Assembly: GCA_025057155.1 (NCBI GenBank)
Contig: JANWYD010000003.1
Span: 248,001-312,000, forward strand
Direction: 5' to 3'
Length of the DNA stretch: 64,000 nt
Origin: Chloroflexaceae bacterium
GTDB taxonomy: Bacteria; Chloroflexota; Chloroflexia; Chloroflexales; Chloroflexaceae
Part shown: positions 54,401 through 61,586 of the stretch, piece after piece
Layout: each line of letters opens with the position of its first letter
Position numbering within the stretch: the stretch's first letter is position 1
Translations under genes and position numbers: made by a program
The notes under the pieces: model-generated
The model's database searches: none
Told to the model about the DNA's origin: nothing
What the model saw: the letters and a program-made list of their open reading frames with translations, nothing else

Positions 54401-55149
54401 TGGGGGTGGTGCAGGGCGTGGCCGTAGTAGAGCAGCACATCATAGCCCCGGACCGGCGGCGGCTCCAGGCCGGTGTGCTCGCCGCCGCTGCGCAGCGTGG
54501 ACGGTAGCGCGCCCCGAATGAGGGCGTCACGGAGATCCTCCTCGGTAGCTCGCGGCAGCGTCTCGCAGCGAAACTGCCCGCTGGCCGTCGCGGCGCTAAA
54601 GCGGGTGTTGAAGTCGCGCTCCTCGGTCTCCCGGTCAATCGGGGCCAGGTTCCAGCGCTCCAGGTCCACCGGGGCGGAGACGACCATCAGCATGCGGATA
54701 GGGCGCTCGGCGATCGGGCGCCCCTCGTCAAAGGCCGGGCTTTTGATGTAGCGCGAAAAGGCGATGCGGGGATCAACGGCGATGGGGCGAGGGGCGACCG
54801 TGCCGCCGCTATCATCGAAGTACAACAACTCCCAGGGGATGGCGTGCACCTCGGGCGAATCAGGGTCGAGCGCCAGCCGCAGCCGCAGCGAGCGGCCGCG
54901 GGCCATGACGGCCGACCAGGCTTTCTGAAACTCCAGCGCCAGCCGGCCCGCGAAGAGCCGATTGAAGAGGTCGAGACCAAAGGCGGCCAGCCCCGGAGGC
55001 GAATTGTCGGCGGGTTGCAGCGTATCGGGCAGGGCCACCGGTCCGTCGGCGCCGACCCGCCGGCCGCCCTGGAGCTCCAGTTCCACCGTGTAGAGACCCA
55101 CGGCCCCCGCGCGCTGCACGAGCACCAGCAGATCATCGTAATCGGTCAT
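51439..55149 (-). CDS. CHAT protease-NACHT ATPase-HEAT repeat protein
   Basis: A 1236-aa single-chain fusion. The N-terminal CHAT peptidase (residues about 50-380) shows the catalytic His in YYGHALHHP near 243 and the catalytic Cys in VVLVACNSAVSG near 291. The central NACHT-type ATPase has Walker A VIGPPYSGQTTLLRRLAF near 470 (Gln in place of the usual Lys at the position before TT, so nucleotide binding may be altered) and Walker B IFLLDNLDALSD near 557. The C-terminal part from about 830 is built from alpha-helical HEAT-like repeats (DPQLIPEMRRILTEK; AIFALADLGDDNE; DRAAQQLAYLAG). CHAT domains act as proteases in defence and cell-death systems; HEAT repeats would sense the trigger. This is a receptor and effector in one protein. 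Confidence 0.88.
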   Translation of the reverse strand: MTDYDDLLVLVQRAGAVGLYTVELELQGGRRVGADGPVALPDTLQPADNSPPGLAAFGLDLFNRLFAGRLALEFQKAWSAVMARGRSLRLRLALDPDSPEVHAIPWELLYFDDSGGTVAPRPIAVDPRIAFSRYIKSPAFDEGRPIAERPIRMLMVVSAPVDLERWNLAPIDRETEERDFNTRFSAATASGQFRCETLPRATEEDLRDALIRGALPSTLRSGGEHTGLEPPPVRGYDVLLYYGHALHHPQDGTRLVLERVGDRRVQLFPGEALIALLRQLPRSRRPAMVVLVACNSAVSGQINSLAARLIIESGITAVLAMQRLVEIALARSFTFHLSEHLLRNGVIDEAVNVARQRVFRPDQVGWTTPVLYMRNPEGRLFSPNAQLEYAAQVLRDESFTRWSGAEFIEGGVISFAPGQDWTLARRRPEDAPTILSALDALDQTLRLGLRDRRRQRGAEQAETNLVAVIGPPYSGQTTLLRRLAFELAEAVIGDPNRPLGIYITLNGYDQTRGLGRLERYIIEQARNVTPYLGDALASLLGSAPASTPQARYIFLLDNLDALSDRARADLARELAALARRRPDQGFVLTSNIDLYPGAWLPAARVLILQLLTERQVMRYCRQRDQKSAARVFQRMRDNRLLGLANEPSLLALIYERLTAHPEVRVTRNQIVQEYLDQALESLSLTFRIGDAARESLAELAWYARWNHRERLSLAEVFRIFQQVRRERDYGLEELYALLREVRLLSGVEQHSTRFANPMLEAYLAAQALRSHRDLEERIADIVTLCSSPEGLAWWEDVMYALAGLLADPTPLFERLTEAIRAGSGTHALLAARCLEAITREQEARLAPGLRAEVLDACLIRLRNEREPAVERREQLVAALGRLSDPQLIPEMRRILTEKVRQTASGPRYEYTNVRIAAARALRNLAPLWLAGAPQQGPIVAAGYRNEVSLKGPAGSQAPPKSLQELRDEGMLRNILDLWGRETGGREKLRAIILESPSPPERALAIFALADLGDDNENKLLDARFLLRVILGPSDDANTSISDDWADTMWAAADALTLFEPDRVAPLLAVLVRGNADIPDRAAQQLAYLAGRVRAADPDVIDWLLRILITSPNQSVKARAMQSLAWIGAGAPDRVLELPDGRDGPTVKQIIQDIAAWRPVPELCIGAFAVALRPDDGPTGPLYLRRKAVEALAWIGDAATLADLEALAPSWPLELREQWHLAAATIARRLKGTRGLR

Positions 55150-55324
55150 AGCATCGCGAACATCACGCCCGGAGGCGGGGATGGGTCTGTGCCGCGCGCC
55201 ACCGGGGTGATAATCAGGTTTTTCTGGCAGGGCGCGGCCCTGTGCGGGTATGGCATGATGTATGGCGGAACGACTAAAGTCGTTATTACGTGGTTTCTTC
55301 TTGTGTGGAGGTGTCCTTTTATTC

Positions 55325-55444
55325 GTCTGTAAAGCAAGTTTCCTGGCGTTTTCGCCCCCCTCCCAACCTCCCCCCGCTGGGGGGAGGAGCCGGACCCCCT
55401 CCGCCAGCGGGGGAGGGGTTTAGCGAAAAACGTTGTTTACAGAC
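55325..55444. mobile_element. MITE-like element, GGTCTGTGAAC family, copy 4
   Basis: GTCTGTAAAGCAAGTTT at left and AAACGTTGTTTACAGAC at right (14 of 17 complementary), 120 bp, with CCCCCGCTGGGGG inside. The gap 55150-55672 also holds an AAAATCC repeat (55635-55669) and otherwise no gene; a GGCATGATGTATGGCGG stretch near 55249 is of no evident function. Confidence 0.75.
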
Positions 55445-55634
55445 TACTTATGATTGTCAAAAATTACATCCGGCATCGCCGAATGCTGCGGGCTAAACCC
55501 TTGCTGAATTCCTGAAAGCCCCGCAGGGGCTTCCAAGTCCTGAGCGAGTGCTTCAGCCCGCAGCGGGTGATGCCGTCGCAAGGACCAGGGCGGTACGCCG
55601 GATTCACGCGCTGTCTCTCCGGGACGCCATATAC

Positions 55635-55669
55635 AGCAATCCAAAATCCAAAATCCCAAATCCAAAATA
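55635..55669. repeat. AATCCAAAATCC repeat at SDR 3' end
   Basis: GCAATCCAAAATCCAAAATC and continuation, ending 3 bp before the SDR stop codon on the minus strand; preceded by CGCCATATACA as at 1743. Confidence 0.65.
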
Positions 55670-55672
55670 GCA

Positions 55673-56431
55673 TCACGACGCGGTCCACCCCAGGGCGATC
55701 TCATAGACCGAGCCGGTCATGCCCGACGCGGCATCGGAGCAGAGGTAGAGCGCCAGTTCGGCCACTTCCTCCGGTTCGATCAGGCGCTTGATGGCGGTAG
55801 GTGCCAGCATCACCTTCTCGATGACCTCGTCCTCGCGAATGCCGCGGGTGCGGGCCTGGTCGGCGATCTGCTTTTCGACCAGGGGGGTGCGCACGTAGGC
55901 GGGGGCGATCAGGTTGACAGTGATGCCATACGGCCCGCCTTCGAGGGCCGCCGTGCGGGTGAGGCCCAGCAGACCATGCTTGGCCGAGATATAGGCGCTC
56001 TTGAACGGCGAGGCGAACAGGCTGTGGAGCGAACCGATGTTGATGATGCGGCCCCAGCCCCGCTCCTTCATCCCCGGCCAGACATAGCGCGTGAGCAAAA
56101 AGGGCGCTGTGAGCATCACCGCGAGCATATGTTCCCAGCGGTCCTCGGGAAACTCCTCGATGGGGGCGATATGCTGGTAGCCGGCGTTGTTGACCAGCAC
56201 ATCCACGCGCCCGAAGCGGGCCAGGGTCTCATCAACCGTCCGGCGACAATCCTCGCGCCGGGCGAGGTCGGCGCCGATGAACAGCCCGCCAATACTCTCG
56301 GCCACCTGCTGCCCCTCGCTGTTCGGCAGGTCAACCACGGCAACCTGATAGCCGGCCCCGGCCATCCTCCGGGCCACGGCGCGGCCAATCCCACTGGCAG
56401 CGCCGGTAACAATGGCAACTCGCTCGGTCAT
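55673..56431 (-). CDS. Short-chain dehydrogenase, 3-hydroxybutyrate dehydrogenase type
   Basis: A 252-aa NAD(P)-dependent dehydrogenase. The start at 56431 follows AAGGAGGG. Motifs: [19 protein letters not shown] (residues 5-23), [19 protein letters not shown], the [28 protein letters not shown] active site with S, Y and K, and [19 protein letters not shown]. The sequence of the region after the active site fits D-beta-hydroxybutyrate dehydrogenase, which turns 3-hydroxybutyrate to acetoacetate, useful for polyhydroxyalkanoate turnover. The exact substrate is not proven. Confidence 0.9.
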   Translation of the reverse strand: MTERVAIVTGAASGIGRAVARRMAGAGYQVAVVDLPNSEGQQVAESIGGLFIGADLARREDCRRTVDETLARFGRVDVLVNNAGYQHIAPIEEFPEDRWEHMLAVMLTAPFLLTRYVWPGMKERGWGRIINIGSLHSLFASPFKSAYISAKHGLLGLTRTAALEGGPYGITVNLIAPAYVRTPLVEKQIADQARTRGIREDEVIEKVMLAPTAIKRLIEPEEVAELALYLCSDAASGMTGSVYEIALGWTAS

Positions 56432-56537
56432 CGTTGACCCTCCTTGAGGTAAGGCGATGGCGGTTTCGACGCCCCTTATTGTAGCGCATGTTGCCTGAAC
56501 AGCGGTATCACCCTGCAGCGCAAGCCGGAGGCTTGGG

Positions 56538-57275
56538 CTACGAACGGCCCTCTTGCTCCCCGTGCCGGCGGAGGGCATAGACGACCTCGCGCGCAAAGGC
56601 GGCCAGCAGGGCCGCCTCGCGGCTGTCGGGCTCGGCGCGGGTGATCAGGGCGCGCAGGCGCCGCAGCACCGCGGCCCCATCGCCGGATTTGATGAAGCCG
56701 ACGGCCTCAACGGCGGCGGCGAGGGCCTCGAAGGCAGCGGTCAGTTCGACGGCGGTGGCGGGCGAGCGCGGCGGCGGCGGGGGCAACGGCCCTGCCGCCG
56801 CCATACGCACCTCGTAGAGGGTCAGCAGCACGGCCTGGGCCAGGTTCAGCGAGGGATAGGCGGGGTCGGCGGGGAGGGTGAGCACGGCGTGGCAGCGGTC
56901 GAAGGCGGCATTGTCGAGACCGTGATCCTCAGGGCCGAAGAGCAACGCCACCGGACCGGCGCTCGCCGCGCGGGCGACCAGTTCCGCGGCAAAGGCGCGC
57001 ACATCGGCGCGCATCGGGCGTTCGGGGTGCGCCCGCTCGCTCGTGCCCACAACGAACCGCGCGTCGGCCAGGGCAGCGTCGAGATCGGCGTAGACCTCGA
57101 TGCCGGCCACCAGGTCCTCGCTGCGGTGGGCGACCGCGGTGAGGTCCCCCGGGGCGAAGGGCGGCGGCTGCACCAGACGCAGGCGCCGGAAGCCCATGTT
57201 CTTCAATGCCCGCACCACCGCGCCGATGTTCCGCGGGTCCTGCGGGCGATGGAGCACGGTGATGAAATGGTCCAT
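56538..57275 (-). CDS. TrmH/TrmJ-family RNA 2'-O-methyltransferase
   Basis: SPOUT-fold methyltransferase with [19 protein letters not shown] (motif 1, residues 11-29), [18 protein letters not shown] (motif 2) and [23 protein letters not shown] (motif 3). These give the knot and cofactor pocket. The length (245 aa) and the N-terminal position of motif 1 suggest TrmJ-like tRNA position 32 activity. A helical C-terminal tail is present. It stands at the edge of the attC-like region. Confidence 0.92.
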   Translation of the reverse strand: MDHFITVLHRPQDPRNIGAVVRALKNMGFRRLRLVQPPPFAPGDLTAVAHRSEDLVAGIEVYADLDAALADARFVVGTSERAHPERPMRADVRAFAAELVARAASAGPVALLFGPEDHGLDNAAFDRCHAVLTLPADPAYPSLNLAQAVLLTLYEVRMAAAGPLPPPPPRSPATAVELTAAFEALAAAVEAVGFIKSGDGAAVLRRLRALITRAEPDSREAALLAAFAREVVYALRRHGEQEGRS

Positions 57276-57299
57276 GGGGGTAGGTTCAGTCGTCTGGCG

Positions 57300-57359
57300 A
57301 GCTGGCAGTCGCGTTCAGCCGCGGTGCGGAGCGGTGTCAGATGGAAGCGCGTATTGGGC
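57300..57359. other. attC-like site 1
   Basis: Left arm GCGTTCAGCCGC, right arm with TGGAAGCGCG and end ATTGGGC, close to the integron core GTTRRRY. The left core is degenerate. Together with sites 2-4 it shares the same arms, orientation and size (60-127 bp). Confidence 0.5.
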
Positions 57360-57365
57360 TGCTCT

Positions 57366-57371
57366 GGAACC
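57366..57371 (+). promoter_or_regulatory. GGAACC box, possible ECF promoter -35
   Basis: GGAACC, typical of ECF-sigma -35 elements, about 75 bp before the sigma factor gene in an AT-rich leader. It would make the operon self-activating. The -10 part is not clear. Confidence 0.35.
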
Positions 57372-57444
57372 AACCTTTTTATGCCTTCAAGTATATCATA
57401 AGTAGAGAGTACACTTTTGACAAGCCAATCCAGAAAAGAGAACC

Positions 57445-58038
57445 ATGCAAGATTCCGAAGCAATCTCACGCTTGAAACAAGGCGATCTCAGCGGTTTAGA
57501 GTCTCTAGTGAAAAAATATCAGGTGAAAGCACTACGAACCGCCTATCTGATCGTCCAAGATTATGATCTAGCCGAGGATGTCGTTCAAGATGCTTTCTTG
57601 CGGGCATATGAGCGGATTAATCAATATGATGCGAAGCGTCCCTTCGGACCATGGTTTTTCCGCATTGTGATAAACATCGCTAAGCGCATTGCTACGCAGC
57701 GAGAACGGCATATCCATTTGGATGCTGTGAGTGCCAATGCAGAGACTGCTATTGATGAGCTGCTGGCCGACTTGAAATCTGATCCTGAAGTCATAGTGGA
57801 GCAACATGACATACACCGTACTGTTTGGGTGGCTTTAGGTAGACTTTCACCGATGCAACGGGCTGTAATTATTCAACGCTACTACCTGGATATGAGTGAG
57901 AAAGACATCGCTGCCCATTCTGGAGTTCCCCTTGGCACTCTCAAGTGGCGATTGCATACGGCTCGTGAACAATTACGTGCCTGGCTAAGTCACCTATGGC
58001 TTATCGGTGCGTGCAACCAACATAAAGAAGGAGATTGA
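57445..58038 (+). CDS. ECF-type RNA polymerase sigma factor
   Basis: A 197-aa sigma70-family factor: region 2 (LVKKYQVKALRTAYLIVQDYD then AEDVVQDAFLRAYERI) and region 4 (LGRLSPMQRAVIIQRYYLDM then SEKDIAAHSGVPLGTLKWRLH). It would direct RNA polymerase to a small regulon, and is held inactive by the membrane protein encoded next. AAAAGAGAACC lies before the ATG. The gene is visibly richer in A and T than its neighbours, which suggests transfer, in keeping with the attC-like sites around it. Confidence 0.93.
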   Translation: MQDSEAISRLKQGDLSGLESLVKKYQVKALRTAYLIVQDYDLAEDVVQDAFLRAYERINQYDAKRPFGPWFFRIVINIAKRIATQRERHIHLDAVSANAETAIDELLADLKSDPEVIVEQHDIHRTVWVALGRLSPMQRAVIIQRYYLDMSEKDIAAHSGVPLGTLKWRLHTAREQLRAWLSHLWLIGACNQHKEGD

Positions 58039-58041
58039 ACC

Positions 58042-58773
58042 ATGAAGAAACAGGAACTGCGACAAATACTGCACGAGATTGCCATGCAGGCTGTGCCATC
58101 GAATCGCGACGTGTGGCCTATGCTTCGGGAACGTCTAACTGCTCAGCCACAGCCCATGCAACGGGCGCGGTTACTTCCTGCTACTCGATTAGCGTGGCTG
58201 GGCTTTGTCGTTACAATTCTGTTTGTCTTCAGCATAACCGTCTATGCTGCCGAACCCTGGCTCAATCGCCTGTTTGAAAAGGATGAGCGATTGCAACATA
58301 TTGATTTAAATCTAAGGCGCTCGCTTAATCTGAGTCAAACGATTGAGAACGTCACTGTTACAGTAGAATGGGCTTACGCCGACGCCGACCGGGCACTAAT
58401 CGGATATACTATTCGCTCTTCCGATGGGAAACGCTTTGATCCGTACCAGGAGACGTTAACGGAGAAGGGAGATGTCACGTTGCCGCGGCAAGGTGGTTAC
58501 GGGATCACGGGCCAATCTGATATTTTACAAGTAAACCTGCCAGCAGGTGAAGGCGCTTATGTTGCGATTTTCAACAATATATCAGCATCTCGCACGCTCA
58601 TTGTGCAGTTTAAGGTATATGCACAAGAACTCGCGTTGCCTTCAAATGCTGCGCCTACAGCGGATACCACAGAAACAGCGATAGTGCTAACGCCTGTACC
58701 TGTCGGGAGAATGATCGGGCCATTCACATTTGATTTCGATGTCCCTGTGGTTTTATCAAAGCAACTCCGTTAG
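58042..58773 (+). CDS. Membrane anti-sigma-like protein, apparently short
   Basis: A 243-aa protein starting 3 nt after the sigma gene, with AAGGAG upstream. A cytoplasmic N-terminal segment (MKKQELRQILHEIAMQ), one membrane helix at about residues 50-70 and an extracytoplasmic part resembling DUF4179-type sensor domains (VTVEWAYADADRALIGYTI; GPFTFDFDVPVV). In relatives the outer domain continues after the FDFDVPV strand; here it ends there, so the C terminus is probably lost. Regulates the adjacent sigma factor by sequestration. Confidence 0.7.
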   Translation: MKKQELRQILHEIAMQAVPSNRDVWPMLRERLTAQPQPMQRARLLPATRLAWLGFVVTILFVFSITVYAAEPWLNRLFEKDERLQHIDLNLRRSLNLSQTIENVTVTVEWAYADADRALIGYTIRSSDGKRFDPYQETLTEKGDVTLPRQGGYGITGQSDILQVNLPAGEGAYVAIFNNISASRTLIVQFKVYAQELALPSNAAPTADTTETAIVLTPVPVGRMIGPFTFDFDVPVVLSKQLR

Positions 58774-58809
58774 TTGCGTCTAATGAACTGTCATAAGTCC
58801 TGGAGATTT

Positions 58810-58853
58810 CCAGCCCTTTTTGTTGCTGGGATTGTCAGCACCAGTAGGGCTGG
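58810..58853. terminator. Hairpin after the sigma/anti-sigma operon
   Basis: CCAGCCCT (58810-58817) pairs with AGGGCTGG (58846-58853), and the TTTTTG loop contains another TGCTG/CAGCA pair. It lies 37 bp past the stop and directly before attC-like site 2. Confidence 0.5.
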
Positions 58854-58923
58854 CTTACGGCTAGCGTTTCACCTGCGCCGCGAAGCGTAGCGGAGCGGCG
58901 TCAGGTGGAAGCGCGTATTAGGC
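58852..58923. other. attC-like site 2
   Basis: GCGTTTCACCTGCGCCGC pairs with GCGGCGTCAGGTGGAAGCGC (read as inverted arms with extra bases in the right arm) and ends in ATTAGGC. Same architecture as site 3. Confidence 0.55.
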
Positions 58924-58975
58924 GGCCTGACCGCGTTCAACATCCTGGGATTGCTCGGGCGCTCATTCCTCGCTC

Positions 58976-59179
58976 TTACCTCGCTATTGGCGTCTCAGCC
59001 AATCTATATCTGCCTCCTGGGTGTTCTTGTGAGATATAAGCACCTGATGTTTCTCTATAATAAAGACGCCAGTCGCCTTCTATATGTTTTTCCAGCCATT
59101 TCTCGGCTCTCCGAACGCGCTTTGCTCTCAACTCAGCAAGGTTGGTCAGGTCTCGCAATACACCAACAGGATCCTGCAT
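58976..59179 (-). CDS. Small basic protein, doubtful
   Basis: A 67-aa reading frame, MQDPVGVLRDLTNLAELRAK..., Arg- and Glu-rich, ATG one base after the stop of the gene upstream, so a coupled pair is possible. No family recognised. It could equally be a chance frame within the cassette. Confidence 0.3.
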   Translation of the reverse strand: MQDPVGVLRDLTNLAELRAKRVRRAEKWLEKHIEGDWRLYYRETSGAYISQEHPGGRYRLAETPIAR

Positions 59180-59180
59180 T

Positions 59181-59378
59181 TCACGTCACAATGTGCCAAA
59201 TGAGCCAGCACTGGACGGCCTCGGCGTTCTTGCCTTGCCGGATCAGTTCCTGCACCCTGGCCAGGGCTGCATCGGGGACGTCGATCTTGAGTTGCTTAAG
59301 CGCCAGATCCAACTTCCGCTCCAATTGCCTGACCTTGTCTTCCAGTTGTTCCAGGCGTCCTCGGGCGAATTCATTCAT
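59181..59378 (-). CDS. Small coiled-coil protein, unknown function
   Basis: A 65-aa protein from ATG 59378 with AGGAGG upstream (MNEFARGRLEQLEDKVRQL). A Glu/Leu-rich coiled coil covers residues 8-30; the part VPDAALARVQELIRQGKNAEAVQ resembles the L7/L12-like C-terminal fold but is cut short and ends CWLIWHIVT. Possibly a truncated gene in a cassette. Confidence 0.5.
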   Translation of the reverse strand: MNEFARGRLEQLEDKVRQLERKLDLALKQLKIDVPDAALARVQELIRQGKNAEAVQCWLIWHIVT

Positions 59379-59460
59379 GGTTGCCTCCTGGCGAGGATTT
59401 GCAAAACATACGCCGGGCCTATGACCCTCGATGTGATGGCGTTGGATATTTGCTCTGCCT

Positions 59461-59530
59461 GTCCAACGGTCGCGTTCAGCCGCGTTGCGGAGCGCAGCGG
59501 AGCAACGTCGGCTGGAAGCGCGGGTCGGGC
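59461..59530. other. attC-like site 3
   Basis: Left core GTCCAAC (fits RYYYAAC), left arm GCGTTCAGCCGCGTTGC, right arm GCAACGTCGGCTGGAAGCGC, right core GTCGGGC (near GTTRRRY). Extra bases occur only in the right arm, the type of asymmetry known for attC. The 343-bp gap 59379-59721 contains this site and AT-rich sequence without a gene. Confidence 0.65.
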
Positions 59531-59721
59531 CCGTTGCTGTTGCCGTCAATCATGGCTCGTGTTAAGGGGCGAATTGTCAGAAACCTCTACCTTTGCGCCT
59601 GGAGTTGGCAAAATCTCAAAGAGTCGATTTCCAGTGTCAATGAGTGCTTGTAAGTTATCACACTCGAAAACTTTATTCAGAATACCATGAGGCGTCCGGT
59701 GAAGCGCCTTGTTCGGCCTGC

Positions 59722-60774
59722 CTATTCTCTGAGCCCGTGTTCCCTGATGGTTGCAGCTGTCTTCTCACACCAGGCCAGCAGGTCAGAGATCTCTTCATCT
59801 GATAGTTGGCGGGTGATGGGACACTTGAGTTCACGTCCCGCCGGTCGGAAGAGACCGGTACGCTCGGCTTCACTCCAGAGAGACTTCACGATATCCTCCG
59901 GCACTGCTGCCTTGGCTGACATACCTCCCACGCGCCTGAGAGCCGTGTAGATGGACTGCCTGTATACAGACCCGGGCGGGTAGCCAAAGCAGACTGCCAC
60001 GTGATGTCCGTTGACGTCCACGTTGAGCGAGAAGCCTTTTGTGCCCCAGTGGATTGGCATGGCCCGTTCTTGGGCGAAATCGAATATCTTCTTGAAAACC
60101 AGTTTGCCATGCTCGTCCAATGAGTGCATGAATTCCTCCGGTCCGACTACGGGCAACGAGCCGGATGCCACGCGATCGGGTTTGGTCGGCTCTTGACCGA
60201 CCACGATCTCCTGCGTGAGTAGCTGCGTGCCGCTGGTGGATTGAAAGAAGGAGAATTCGACACATGTCACGCGCAAGCCCTTGGATCTCAGAAACGATGC
60301 CGTCTGGCGAATCTCACTGGTGACTTGTTGACCAACAATGACGATCCGCTGATCTTTGTTGAAGGCCACCGCCTCATCTGGGGCCAGTTCGAAATACTCC
60401 CGATGGTACTCGGCAAGGCTCAAGGACTCATCATTGAAGTATGACTGCAATATCCCCTCAAGTTCGTCTGTGTTGAACTGCGCCGCACAGGATGCATATT
60501 CCAGGGCCTGAGCAAGCGTGTCCCGCGGTGTCCGGTCTCTTTTCAACTCCACCACCACGACGTTCCCAGGCCGATCCAGAGCCAGAAGGTCAATGGTGGT
60601 CCCGAGGTGTGTACTGACCTGACGGCCGATGATGAGAAGTCTGCCGTCCTCGACAATCCCGTCGGGGTTCTCGGCGAGCCAATCTTCCAGGATGGCCTCC
60701 TGGTGCTGGGCGTGAAAGGGCCTCCGAACGTACTCCCGAAATTTGCCGTTCTGCCCTATCTCGAAAACTCGCAT
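59722..60774 (-). CDS. PD-(D/E)XK nuclease-domain protein (NucS/DUF91-like)
   Basis: A 350-aa protein. Residues 1-135 form a restriction-endonuclease-like domain, with HQEAILEDWLAENPDGI (acidic), TTIDLLALDRPGNVVVVELKRDR carrying the D-(x)-ExK catalytic pattern (read as D, then V-E-L-K) and DTLAQALEYASCAAQF. This is the layout of NucS/DUF91 nucleases. Residues about 200-350 form a separate domain with WGTKGFSLNVDVNGHHVAV, unlike the mismatch nuclease NucS. It may be a defence nuclease. It lies alone between attC-like sites on the minus strand; its codon use is more AT-rich than core genes. Confidence 0.75.
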   Translation of the reverse strand: MRVFEIGQNGKFREYVRRPFHAQHQEAILEDWLAENPDGIVEDGRLLIIGRQVSTHLGTTIDLLALDRPGNVVVVELKRDRTPRDTLAQALEYASCAAQFNTDELEGILQSYFNDESLSLAEYHREYFELAPDEAVAFNKDQRIVIVGQQVTSEIRQTASFLRSKGLRVTCVEFSFFQSTSGTQLLTQEIVVGQEPTKPDRVASGSLPVVGPEEFMHSLDEHGKLVFKKIFDFAQERAMPIHWGTKGFSLNVDVNGHHVAVCFGYPPGSVYRQSIYTALRRVGGMSAKAAVPEDIVKSLWSEAERTGLFRPAGRELKCPITRQLSDEEISDLLAWCEKTAATIREHGLRE

Positions 60775-60852
60775 GATGTAAGTCTCACGTGCCGAACGGC
60801 AAGGACTTCTTCAGGTTGTGAAGCCCGGATTGGCAGACGTACCCGTCGGGAC

Positions 60853-60872
60853 GCAGCGCGCTGCGTCCTTAC
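60853..60872. terminator. Perfect 20-bp palindrome between cassette genes
   Basis: GGACGCAGCGCGCTGCGTCC, with outer ACGTAC copies. It lies between the nuclease gene and the DUF433 gene and overlaps the 3' end of the latter; a terminator or protein-binding dyad. Confidence 0.5.
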
Positions 60873-61207
60873 GTACAGCCGCTGTTGAGAAATGGCGTAG
60901 GACCGCTATAGCAGTCCTCTTCCGTGAAATAGGTCTGTGCCAGGGCTTCAAAGTCGGCGCAGTTATGGGTGAATAACGTTTTCTGCCGGCCGACCGCGTA
61001 GGCCAGTAGGCTGTAGTAGCCAAGGGCATTAAGGACCTGGGCAAGGGTGAGGTGGGGTAAGCGGCCAGGAATGCTCTCAGGGGAAACCCCTTGCCTCCAC
61101 AGTTCGACAATTGCGCGGATCGGCGTCCGCGTGCCAAAGATAATCGGCTCACCGCTTAAGATGCGAGCATCCGTATCGATATAGCGATGTGCGGTTAGCT
61201 CCGCCAT
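60869..61207 (-). CDS. DUF433-DUF5615 chimera (toxin-antitoxin remnant)
   Basis: A 112-aa protein. Residues 5-66 are a DUF433 antitoxin-like domain (YIDTDARILSGEPIIFGTR, TPIRAIVELWRQG, LTLAQVLNALGYY). Residues 67-95 (LLAYAVGRQKTLFTHNCADFEALA) match the end of a PIN-like DUF5615 toxin rather than DUF433, after which the sequence ends in an unrelated tail (CYSGPTPFLNSGCT). DUF433 and DUF5615 normally form two adjacent genes, so an internal deletion probably fused them. Confidence 0.65.
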   Translation of the reverse strand: MAELTAHRYIDTDARILSGEPIIFGTRTPIRAIVELWRQGVSPESIPGRLPHLTLAQVLNALGYYSLLAYAVGRQKTLFTHNCADFEALAQTYFTEEDCYSGPTPFLNSGCT

Positions 61208-61294
61208 CGCACCGTCCTCATTTGGCGATAGTAGTCAGTCGTATTCTTAACGGTTGTATTGTACTACAGTTCAAGAGACGGGATCAGAAGTGTC

Positions 61295-61421
61295 GCTCAA
61301 CGTGTTGCGCTTCAGGTGCGCCGCGCCTCTAAATCGGTATCATTGTCAAGCCGAAATTCACTTTCAAAATGGCCGCGATCTCGGGCCGCGAAGCGGCATC
61401 AACTGCAAGCGCCGGTTGAGC
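61295..61421. other. attC-like site 4, exact cores
   Basis: Left core GCTCAAC and right core GTTGAGC are exact complements and fit RYYYAAC / GTTRRRY. Left arm GCGCTTCAGGTGCGCCGC pairs with right arm GCGGCATCAACTGCAAGCGC apart from extra bases. The 127-bp length is normal for attC. The 379-bp gap 61208-61586 holds this site and no gene. Confidence 0.7.
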
Positions 61422-61586
61422 CCAAAGCCATTGATTGACTGGCTAGAGGTTCACTCAGATCCACTTCATCGAGAATGCCATACGTATGACGGTTCGAGCG
61501 TCGCACTGCGCACCTTCTTGCGCCGCTTCGGTGGCGTTCATAAGGACTGCCTGGCCTGCTAGCTACAGATGAGCCGTCTGAATAAC

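Noticed and set aside
60791-60797. GCCGAAC here with GTTCGGC near 59704-59712 as cores of a further cassette
   Set aside because: The two are complementary but no paired arms were found around either; too weak to call an attC.
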